Source: Flammula alnicola
Taxonomy: Eukaryota; Basidiomycota; Agaricomycetes; Agaricales; Strophariaceae
Direction: 5' to 3'
DNA length: 37,240 nucleotides
Assembly: GCA_015499995.1 (NCBI GenBank)
Contig: JADNRV010000416.1
Coordinates: 1 to 37,240, forward strand
The notes beneath the pieces are model-generated. The model did no database searches. It was given only the letters and a program-made list of their open reading frames with translations, and was not told the origin of the DNA. Both the position numbers and the translations under genes were made by a program. This document shows, piece after piece, positions 21,230-31,301 of the stretch; position 1 is the first letter of the stretch; every line of letters starts with the position of its first letter.

Positions 21230-22560
21230 TCATGCTAGGGGTCATCCCAGTCGGCACCTCCAGAAATTCCCGACTGCGACGGACCCGGAGCACTCGTATC
21301 CCTTCTGTCGCAGAATTCCAGAGAGTTCAGGTTGCTGGCACTTAGTACTTAGCGCTACTAGCCACTCGACCTCTCAAAGTTCTGTATTTTGACGGCAGTA
21401 GTGCTGCAAAGATGCTTGGAGGTCTTATGGACAGTCAGCACCCCGTGGTCTGGGCCAAGGTTAGGCCAGAATATACCATGAATGGGAAGAAGAGAATCGA
21501 CGAGCTTTGTAGGTGGGGAAAGCAGTATAACATTGATGGCTTCCTCAGGTGAGTATGTTGCTGCTCGCAGAGGATTTTATCATTAGGGCTAACCACTCCT
21601 TTAAAGCATGAAATTGGAGTTGTGAGTGTTCCAAATTTTCATTGGCCAGCAAATCGCTCTAAATTCAATCACTGAAGCGAAGTCATGCGCTGCGACTTTT
21701 TCTTAGGACTCGAGCCTGTTTCATTCCTCAGCCTCATTCCAACCATACACGCTCTACAATCTCCCAGGCGGCTCGACGACACCCCAACAGTTGTTCAGAG
21801 TCATCGTGGCAGGTAGTTGGCACAACCACTATTCAGGCGATACCCGTATCCAGATCGACTACTCTCGCTCCCACTCGGACCAGGAAAAGTCGGTTGGATC
21901 ATCGTTTGGAAGGTATCAGCGCGCATGATGTTCAGACTCTCCTCGATCGTCTTGACAAGATCCTCAAAGAGGGTCCTGGAAATCATCCAAGTGAGATCGA
22001 CTGGCGGACTCTCTTCCGCGCCGTCAAAGATCGGTATGCAGAGAGGCTCGAACTTTTGCCCCATATTCTCAACGTAACGGCTACATCACCCGAAGCAGAC
22101 GCCAAAGACAAGCAAGCACATCGCCACATAACAGCCATGCTCGTGCCTTACATGCCATTACAGTCTCGTTCCTCCTGAAAATGCCCATGCACTGACGTCA
22201 AACCATTCATGGGCAGCACCGGTTTTCGAGCATTGCGCTACCACACATACACGTTATGTGGAAACGGATCCAGGACTTTCGAGCAGGCTAAAACCTTCCG
22301 AGAAGATGCTGCTTCGGGCAGTCAAAGATGTTTCGAAGGAAATCTGTCGCGTGTTGGTCTTTACCTGGGCCGAAGGGGTGGAACTTGGTATGCCTGAACC
22401 GTGGCCGACGACTTCGTCCCTGCAGAGCGAAATATCGTTCCAAATCTTGGCGAAGGACTGGAGAACGAGGATGGAGGATTTAATGACTTAGTTGGACTCC
22501 TGGCTGAGGTGTCGACCTGCATGTAGTTGCGAGGTCAACTCCCATTCGACACTTTGGTTT
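21230..22560 (+). pseudogene. Decayed member of an uncharacterised agaricomycete protein family
   Basis: Recognisable blocks appear in order but in different frames: GVIPVGTSRNSRLRRTRSTR, LKVLYFDGSSAAKMLGGLMD, EVMRCDFFLGLEPVSFLSL, QLFRVIVAGSWHNHYSGDTR, LDHRLEGISAHDVQTLLDRL, HSWAAPVFEHCATTHTRYV, and LLRAVKDVSKEICRVLVF. These are typical of a large uncharacterised family that I recall from mushroom genomes. There are in-frame stops at 21343-21345 and 22489-22491 and at least three frame changes (near 21760, 21870 and 22150) not explained by introns. Some shifts require an extra rather than a missing base, unlike the other frameshifts in this window, so this copy looks genuinely decayed. Confidence 0.7.
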
Positions 22561-23689
22561 CCACCCTTAATTCTGGGTTCGTCTTTCATTATTTGCATGA
22601 TAGGAAATGCGTTATTTGCCTACGGGGGCAACTTTCCATATCCTGTTTCGAATGCTCGTCAGTCTAGGTTCTTGAGCTGGGTCTTGGGATCTCTTAGTGG
22701 TTTTGGTGGTAAAGATGACGAGGAGAACGATTGAGCTGATCCACAGCCCAGTGTGTTCGACCGGTTGAACCGCTCGAATTCGAGGACCGATTTACTAGCT
22801 AACATGGGTTGATGCATAGAAGACTCTTTTCTCTTTCGTGAACTGTTATGGGTGTTGACTACATCTCCTCTTTAGCGATGTTGTATTGCGCACTTAGACA
22901 CAGTTTCGGTACTTTCACCCAATAAATTGTATTTATTCCATTTTGCTTGAACTAACAGTGCCCACGGCCGACACTTACATGAAATGGCAATGGAGGCCCA
23001 ACTCAGAGGACACAGAGCAAGGGCAAAGTTAATACAACGACCTCCTGTATCTTTACGTTTCGCTCTTCCTGTGGCCATGTACAGAGATTCTCAGGAACTT
23101 ATCCGTGTCGAGGCAGCGGCAAGCGTTTTCAAAGGCATGCAAACACTCAACCTTGGCAAAAGCCTCGCAGCACCTTTCTGGGTTAACTTTTACAGTTTAT
23201 ATACCTTGTTCTTGTTAATGACCAAGGTTTACAGGCTTAAGGGCCCATTCAAAATGTTCGCACTTCTGCGTGTCAGAGTCGCGTATAACTCATCAACACT
23301 CCAGGTGAATCCCAGCCTGCTGAAGGTTGATTACATGGATTCGTTGCAAAAAATAAAATGCCTACGGGGGATAGACCCAACATTTGAGTCCAATATTAAC
23401 GATCGGTGCAAAAGGAGAATCGCAAGGATTAGCTATGGCTAGACTTTCGAGAAGATAGCGAGGCACTCCACCGTAGCTTGGAAGCTTTGGAGGGGTAGTG
23501 ATTTTGACCAAAGACGTCAATCCAACAAGCCTTCCCACCTGATCTAGCCGAAAGGACCAATCCACCAGGCAGTGTAATTTTTACAGAACGACGCAAAGAA
23601 GTTATTGGAAGGAATCGTTTAGGGGATAAGTAATACAAGATCGGATGGGGATGTTCTACTCAATTCTTCCGGAGATCCCCTGGTGCAGA
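22561..23689. other. Stretch with one unsupported ORF
   Basis: Contains a 152-codon ATG-started plus-strand frame at 22984-23442 (MAMEAQLRGHRARAKLIQRP...). Its middle part (LGKSLAAPFWVNFYSLYTLF, KVYRLKGPFKMFALLRVRV) is hydrophobic and protein-like, but I recognise no domain and no flanking exons. It may be part of a decayed gene. The rest is the 3' flank of NAS6. Confidence 0.35.
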
Positions 23690-24996
23690 CTACGGTTTTC
23701 CACAGTGATCGATGACATACTGTCTGGCAAGTTTTTGCTCCTGACCCTCTACCCCCGGAATGGTCTCTGGAGTATCGCCATCCAGGTTTTCCTTTGAGAG
23801 TGCATTTGGTTAGCGTCGTGGCGTTGGGAATGCTTCAATATGTACTTACACGAGTCCGATCTGCACCTGCATTGATAAGGAGCACGGCAGCCTCTGCATG
23901 GGCCGAGTCCATCGCAAGGTGCAGAGGGGTGTTTCCTGTCGGCGAAGAGATGCACAACAAAGTTAGCAACGGGTAAACGTATTGGTGGATCGGCGAAGGA
24001 GTGATCTACCAATTCGATCAGCCGTGTTAAGACGCAGTTTGTTGGATGGGGTGGATGACTCGACCAACAGGCGAACGAATCCAACAGAACCGGTGGTGGC
24101 TGCCCGATGGCTAAAGATAAGAAGCTTTGTTCAATTCTGGGAAATAATAAGGGCCAAAAAGTATTCGCACAGAGGTAGTTGGTTGGCCTTATCCCTTGCA
24201 TTGATCTTCCACAAAGTTACAGAACTCCTCGGTCATGAATATGCGTCAAGGATACGTACGTCTGCGCCTCTCGAAATCAGTAGCCTGCCAATCTAAAAAA
24301 CCATCAGAAGAGTGAACGTGTGATAATGCCAAAATGACAGCGCACGTCGATGTGAGATTTGGATGCTGCATAATGACTAGAATATTATGGAGATACGAAA
24401 CAAAATATCAGAATGTTGCAGTCCGAGTCGATAGGACATGGCTTTATTGGCCTACAGTGGGGTCAATCCTTTGTCATTCTTTCTGTCGAGCATGCTCAGC
24501 CATGTTTCAGCAGAAGCAACTAGAGAAACTTACCTATTTACGTCTGCACCAGCTCCTATTAGTTCTTGAACAACGTTCTCTTGCCCTGCGCTAACTGTGA
24601 AGTGCCACATGCAAATCAGGGCAAGACAAATATGTAACAATGCGCAGAACCCACCGGAAATATGCAGAGGGGTCCAACCAGAGCTGTCGGCCTTGTCTAC
24701 TTCAGCTTTCTGATCGATGAGAAACCGCGCGATGTCAATGGAACCAGAAGATGCTGCCCAATGCAGTGGAGTGCGGTCATCCTTGGGTCAGCCCTTAGCA
24801 TGGTTTAGCATGAGTTGATAGGTATATGTACCGCATCCACCGAGTTCACAAGCTTTGCATCCTCGGCGAGCAGGGACCGGAGAAGAGATAATTGATCTAA
24901 CACGAAATTGACATAAAATTGGTTAGTTTCTTTATTTATTGTTGAGAATTCGAACATACTATTCTGAGCAGCGGAGTGTACGGACAATGTAGACAT
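23690..24996 (-). CDS. NAS6: Ankyrin-repeat 26S proteasome chaperone Nas6/gankyrin (PSMD10)
   Basis: Nas6/gankyrin is an assembly chaperone that binds the Rpt3 ATPase and guides building of the proteasome regulatory particle. Eleven exons: 24996-24960, 24896-24832, 24781-24655, 24594-24534, 24482-24456, 24376-24346, 24292-24260, 24205-24171, 24110-24010, 23935-23850, 23791-23690; 705 nt, 234 aa, near the usual 226-231. Ankyrin repeats are seen as DRTPLHWAASSGSIDIARFL, SGWTPLHISVSAGQENVVQEL, GLTPLHYAASKSHIDIGRLL, NQLPLHRAATTGSVGFVRLL and GNTPLHLAMDSAHAEAAVLL. The tail ENLDGDTPETI is conserved too. Very small exons (27, 31, 33, 35 nt) are cleanly framed. It shares a 213-bp divergent promoter with TFB2. 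Confidence 0.92.
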
Positions 24997-25209
24997 TTTT
25001 CCTGCTTTCTTGAAGATTCGCGGATGGGCGTTGGGAGGAACTTGTAATTAGTGGGCAAGGACTCAGACAGAAGCTTACGTAGTTATCGCGTGACGGGCTG
25101 ACGCGTCGCGTTCCATCAGCATCACGTGTGTGTGTGACCGGATCCGAACCTAGACTTTCGTCAATCTCTGTCGACAGCCTTGACTCTGTTTTCTTCTTTT
25201 TCTACCTCA
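24997..25209. promoter_or_regulatory. NAS6/TFB2 bidirectional promoter
   Basis: 213 bp between two divergent start codons. Contains a palindromic E-box CACGTG at 25123-25128 inside atCACGTGtgtgtgtg, and a CpG-rich stretch gcgtgacgggctgacgcgtc at about 25089-25108. No TATA box is seen, as often for housekeeping pairs. Confidence 0.55.
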
Positions 25210-27293
25210 ATGCCTTCCGCTCAGCCATACAGTTATAGTGACAACGCAGAAGATGCACATAAACAACCACATGCTCTGCTCCCTTTTCTGCACTCGCAAT
25301 CGCAGAATACATTGACAAGATTGTATCAACGACCTTCTTCGTGTCTTTCAATATTTCGGTGGACTCTTTGGGAATTTCGATGTCGTAACTTTGCTGACAG
25401 GGTGTCAACAGATTACTCACGCCTCTAGAGCGGCAGATTATCATGAATCTACTATGGCTTGAGTCCGCAATCCCCGCATCAACTATGGCGGCTTGGGTTA
25501 TTCGTGAAGGCAGAAAGTAGATCATCCGTCACGGACAAACTTGGAAACATATGTTCATTGTTTGGTAGGCTCTATGAAGATGCTCTTGCAACGTTGGGCC
25601 ATCTGAATATACTTCCGACCTCTACCGGAAAATTGGCCTTGAACGCTACGTTTAAGTCGGGTTTTCGACAAGCGATCACCGGAGGGTCATCATATATTTT
25701 CTTTCTCGGTTGCCTCCAGCTGACGTAGTCTGCAGTGGTACAAGCGGGAGTTTCGGCGTGCCTGCGGAAAAAGACGACAAGCGACAACCTTTTGACCTTG
25801 ACTCCCTGGATGCGTTCGCGTTAGAGAGATGGGAGGTAGAGTTTTCGTCTCATTCTTCCTCGCACAACGTATGAATGCACTGCATAGACCATTCTGCATT
25901 ACATGGTTTCATCAGGTTCTGGACAACAGCCGACGAAACCTTCTCAGGGGGTATTATTTCTTTTGCAGCGAAGCGGTTTGATGGCAAGCTCTCAGTATGT
26001 CCAATATTTTTCTTCAGCTGGCCTTATTTCTTACAGGTCGCTCCCTGCAGTAACTCTGTCTTGCAAATTACATCAGCAGGCTTTCAATTTCTTCTGCACT
26101 CACCTCATGATCAGTTATGGGACTTGTTGCTGCAATACCTTCATCTTGCTGAAGTATGCCTTACAATTACGTCGCACGACGTCGTTCTTCCACGAGCTGA
26201 CAACCTTCTCAGGAGCGGCAAATGGACTTGGTCGAGGTTTTGGGGTTCATATTCATGCTTTCTACCATGGAACTGGGCAGGGTGATTTCTTCGATTCTTG
26301 CATAGCGAATGCTAAATCTGATGGATGGAAGGATAGGAATACTCCACTGAGAACTTAAGCCATACACAGAAGGCCATGCTCGAAGACCTGCGTGATTATG
26401 GTCTCATTTGGCAGCGAAAGGTGTGGACGCCGACTTCCACCCCCGTACCCATTGTCTTACTTCCCCGTCAAAGCCTTCATCTCGGCGTTTCAGCCCCACT
26501 CGCCTCGCTACCACCTTGACCTCTTCTTCTCCACCTCTTCCCACATCTACGGGCACTGCTTCCGGCCCCCAAGAAGGTTTCATTATTCTGGAAACCAATT
26601 ACCGAGTGTACGCCTACACAGGTACTGTTTCGCGTAATAATGTCCAATTGGCACCCTTCTCATTTCTCACCCTCGTACAGAAAACCCCCTGCAAACCGCC
26701 GTCTTAAACCTATTTGTGTCGTTAAAGTATCGCTTCCCGAATCTCGTTGTCGGTTCTATCACCCGAGATAGTGTCAAGAAGGCGCTCATGAACGGAATAT
26801 CTGCTGACCAAGTACGCCTACCCCCCGCCTTTCCTCAACTCGTGCCATTAACATAATAAATTTGGTTCAAAAGATCATTAGCTACCTAAATACGCATGCT
26901 CATCCCCAAATGCGGAAAAACGTATGTGAGCTCCTTGTATGTCTAACGTTTACTCAGATCATTATTGTTTCGCAGAATCCCTTGCTTCCAGTCACAGTAC
27001 AAGACCAGATCAGACTTTGGGAATTGGAAAGAAATCGTTTGAAATCGCAAGAAGGTGCGATTTCTTCCTTACGTGAAATTTAGTAATTTTTACTAATGCC
27101 GAGCGCTTGGATAGGCTACCTTTACACTGCCTTCGCCTCTCAGGCAGACTACGAATTTGTGCTCAAATATGCCAAAGAGCTCGACGCCGTCCTCTGGGAA
27201 AGTGCCTCAAAGCGCTGTTTCTTCGGTAGCATGGATGGCCACGCGAACATCAAAGGGTTCATCGAAAGGCGAACTCTCGGGGCGAATTCTTAG
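25210..27293 (+). CDS. TFB2: TFIIH subunit Tfb2 (p52/GTF2H4)
   Basis: Tfb2/p52 anchors and stimulates the XPB/Ssl2 helicase in TFIIH, used in RNA polymerase II initiation and nucleotide excision repair. Thirteen exons: 25210-25358, 25412-25516, 25569-25685, 25736-25835, 25888-25994, 26051-26153, 26213-26281, 26337-26420, 26474-26621, 26681-26811, 26874-26921, 26976-27054, 27115-27293; 1419 nt, 472 aa, every phase consistent. Conserved blocks: [134 protein letters not shown], and the C-terminal domain [19 protein letters not shown]...[21 protein letters not shown]. Complete and without lesions. Confidence 0.94.
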
Positions 27294-28024
27294 CTAGTTA
27301 GGTTTGTGTTCCTTGCCGTGTGTCCCTTCGCGATGCGATGCCGTTATTATTCCTAATAAGATTCTCTAAAATCTTAATTCGCTATTAGGTGTGCGCCGTC
27401 TTGGCTCGTGTGGACTGATTGAAACCCCAAATTTTAGACAACGTTCAGCATGGTCCATCCCTTGGCCGAGTTCTCAGTAAGTTCGGCCAGCTCCTACGAC
27501 ATGTCAACCGTTAAGTGACTCTTCCATACTTCTATCACAGTTCACCCTTCGTAACTTTCCGATTCGCCTTCACTCATCAAATAATTGTATTGTACTACCA
27601 GAATGCTAAAAAATAATTTCTTGCGGACACTTGATTAACAGTTTATTATGAACAGAGTTTCAGGAGAAGCAGTTAAGGTTCCCAAGGCTTAAAGCCGCCC
27701 CATCACATGGGCCGCCACGACCGAAATGTTGACGTGATCACCCCGAGACGGACGGGATTCGAAGGCCAGCATGGTCCGGGCAGCAGAATAGTACCGCATC
27801 CAATTTATCGCGAAAAGTGAAGTTCCCTCGGAGTGACATCAAGTTATGAGATGAATATTAACAAGATGTATACTTTGTTCAGGTCAGTCCGTACATATCT
27901 GGGGCTCTACTAGGATATACAGGTATATGTGCATCAGCAAGAAAGAAGATTGTATATGCGGTGCGTGCTTCCAAGAAAAAATGAGAAGAAAACATTGCGT
28001 AGCATTGAAAACAAGTTACCATCC
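27294..28024. other. Intergenic stretch between convergent genes
   Basis: 3' flanks of TFB2 (+) and the WOPR gene (-). No gene or repeat recognised. Confidence 0.45.
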
Positions 28025-29817
28025 CTAAGAGTCGCGGAATTCCTCAACATTTGGATACTCGTCGGGGCTAGAGATAGAGGTTGAAGTCGAAGGATACGTC
28101 CCGTTGTAAGAGATTGCCGGTTGGTTCGAGACTGAGTGCAGGGTCGGCGTGGTAAGGAGGTTCGCATCGCTGGAGGTCCACGATGAGGTGTACGTCGGAG
28201 CGGTTGTATGGAACCCCTGCGCGGTGAACGGTAACGTTGGCGAAGAAGAAAAGGAGCTGTTGCTGTGGGGGGTGCCTCTCCTAGGGTCTCTTGCATTGTC
28301 TGCAGTGTCTCGGGTGGGCCAGTGGAGACGCTGCAGTGCTCCTTCTCGAGTACCTGTGGGATGCGGAGTATAACGCACTGGATAACTCTGTTGCATTCCC
28401 TCGTTGTCTCTGCGATGCATCGCCTGGTTCTCGTCATACTGGTGTGATGCCCTCACTCGGGTGCGGTCCTGGTACATGCCACTGCTGGGCAAGGGCGAGG
28501 AGGGGGAGTCATGTGTTCCTTGCCAGCGCCCAGACTGGGAATGGATTGGAGGCCAGGCATCTGACGTCGACTGCAAAAGGCTGCCTTCGCGTCGGCGAGA
28601 CATGCTATGCGAGGACGACATCGAGGATCCTGTGGAACCCCAGCCCAATTCTTGACGATTCATCGGAGGTATCAACGATTCGCCTTGTATAGGCCACCTT
28701 TCACTTGGGTTGCCCCTCCCGTAACCATTGGACCCTCCATTCGTTTGGCCAGACCCGAGAGGATACATGGAGCTTCCAACGAATGGGTTCTCGACAGGCG
28801 ATGTAGGGCTGCCCTGGGATGACCATGTAGGCGACGCAGGGATGTTGTAAGGATGGTCTTCGACCTTACAGTCCACAGGTTCGACGTCTTCCGCCTCGCT
28901 ACTGGACACGGCGCTTAACACAGAGGCGGCATGATGGATCAAACGACTTACACGAGCCTTGGCTTTCCATCTGGGCCAATTTCGACCTTTGGCGGAACAC
29001 GGAAGTTGGTCAATCGAAAGATGTGTGGCGGCATATATAATCCCATTATGTCCGATCGTGTGGATGGTCTCTACAGTTGCATATTATCGGTGAGACAATG
29101 TTCGATGAGGAATCGAGCAAGAGCTTACTTTCAGTTTTCCAGAACGTATGTCATCCGACGTGTAGTAGGAGATCAAGTGCAGGTCAGAATCTTCAATGGT
29201 AACGGTGATAGTCTACGTGAACAACGTAGGACGTTAGAAACCGGGTTCGGTGAGTTTCATTTGTCGAGGCAATGGGCAACTCACCTTCTTAATGAGGCCC
29301 CCGCTTTGAAAGTCCCTTGGTCGGCTGGGTGGCCTTTGAAGCCCATTGAAATCTGGTCTGGGGAGCTCTTTCGTGCCAAAGTCCGTGTTGGGGAGTCGTC
29401 GCTGGGGTAAGGTTTCTTGTGGCTTCCTCGACTGCTGGTCCTCTCGTTGATTTCTCGATAAACCTACAATAATTTCAGCTTTCTGACGTCACATAACGAT
29501 GACTAGACTCACCAGGAAATTTCCAACGATACGGGAAGGTGACCAGAGTAAACCATCTGAACCGACATTAGAATGGGACAAGACACGCGGTAATGTTGAA
29601 TGAGGGAATGCGCACCAGTCCACCGTTTGATACCGCTTTCCTCGACGCTGAAGACGAAGACGGCGCCTGACTTGATCATCGTTCTGCGTTCGGAGTCGTT
29701 GAGACGGCGCGTGATGCGAGGGATGACGCCTTGTCGTGCAGCGTGGATGAGGCGAAGAGCGTTGACCGTAGTTTCGACATAGCCGGTGAATGGAGGTACG
29801 TCTGGGTTACTCGTCAT
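28025..29817 (-). CDS. WOPR (Gti1/Pac2 family) transcription factor, one frameshift
   Basis: WOPR proteins (Wor1, Ryp1, Gti1, Pac2) are fungal DNA-binding regulators of development, morphology and mating. Exons: 29817-29616, 29556-29513, 29463-29285, 29212-29129, 29070-28952, 28901-28025; about 501 aa. WOPRa: FTGYVETTVNALRLIHAARQ, RRTMIKSGAVFVFSVEESGI, KRWTDGLLWSPSRIVGNFLV. WOPRb: KKTITVTIEDSDLHLISYYT, RSGKLKRPS, FRLTNFRVPPKVE. The long Ser/Pro/Gly/Tyr-rich C-terminal tail (exon 6) is low-complexity, as is usual. Exon 3 is one base short: in GCGGGGGCCTCATTAAG a sixth G (CCCCC at 29298-29302 on the plus strand) restores AGGLIKK and the phase. The start chosen is the ATG just before TSNPDVPPFTGYVET; upstream in-frame sequence lacks family similarity. 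Confidence 0.9.
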
Positions 29818-31301
29818 CTTTGTGCGCTCGAGCTTGAGGTTGTTGGACAATCGAGAGGTTGTGGGACGAGTAGCGGGGAAGGTCCGTCTCTTTATCATCC
29901 GCTTTTCACTGCCATTTTTTAAAGAATCAAATCTGGTCCCGGATCGATAGCCATGCCTCTGAGCCCTGGCGTTGATTCCACGATGTTCAGACCCAATATC
30001 CTTCCAGAGGAGTCCAACAGCCTTTATCGGGAATGAGGGGGTGCTTGCTCCTCGAAGCCCCATTTACATGACATATATCGGACGCCACCTGTCATCTGTC
30101 TCCTCAATTTCGCTCGGAAAATTTCCTACGAATTGTAGCCCACAAAGTAACCTTAATGAGGTAAATTCCTTTGGATACACTGAAGATCCGATAGCGCTTG
30201 TTGCAGCAAATACACATGGATGCTTCCTATCTTATTGGGAACTTCACGCGTCGTTTCATCCGATATATGTAATCTTGGGATACACCCCTTTGGTCATCCG
30301 AACTTCTCATCGAGAACAATTTTCATTTCTCAATCGAAGAACATGTGTCTGGCCAGTAACAAGTAAGTCGGGTGCATCTTCCATAATATGGATAATTCAT
30401 TTCCTGGAACGTATAGAATTGCGCATCTTTATACAAGATGCTTTGTTCTCCATGGACAAACATCGGCCCGCTTCAACTCGCTTGGATTGGAGTGAATGGC
30501 AGTGAATCACTGAATGAACCGGAAATCGTTAGGAACACCTTCTGGCAAATCTGCCGTTGTGTTTCAAGTTCAATGGCATTGCCTCTGGAGCTCCTCTTGT
30601 TCCCGACCATGACATACTCAATTTCCTTTGTCGAACCTGCTCAGGTGTTAACGATAACACGACGGTTTCTCCATGAGTCCATCACCGCCCTGGAACGATG
30701 AGATCTGATGAAAGATGCGAGGACGTCAGGGACCATTTTCCTCCGAGGGGACAGGGTTGAATGACCTCTGTTGTCTGAGCAGACTTACGTTGTTCAGGTT
30801 CTCATAGTCCCGTCGCGTTCACCTTAAGGCTAGTCCTCTGCCATTTAGAGCTCCGGAAATGGCAAGAGGGAAGAGATTTCGCCACGGGGAAAATTCAAAG
30901 CCAGCGGCGAATCAGACTGTGGTTGTTGTTAGAGAATGCAGGGTCACATTTCCAGGGGTCATATTAGGTTTCGACCCTCCTTTCCTTTCTTGATAATAAA
31001 CATGAGAATGCCACATCGGGACCCAGGAACTGTAACTCGGTTAGAACAGAATGGGATGCAAATGGACACGCCATTATAAGCAGCAACAGCCACAAAAAAC
31101 CCTGTGGGGCGATGTCCTAAATAAGACTATATTTGCGTGGATAACAAGGAAGCACAAAGGAAGATGGAACGAGGGAATGATGGAAGAACAGGACCAAAAC
31201 ACATATACACACGAGTCATTCAGCAAATACATCGAACGAACTATCAGAAACGAAAAAAAAGAAGATAAGAAAACATGAAGGTCTACTCTAAACCCAAAGC
31301 T
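29818..31301. promoter_or_regulatory. Long upstream region of the WOPR gene
   Basis: About 1.5 kb without a supported gene. It includes the 5' region of the WOPR gene; long upstream regions are common for such master regulators. Open frames at 29972-30505 and 31051-31278 show no family signal, and the second is simply A-rich. Confidence 0.4.
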
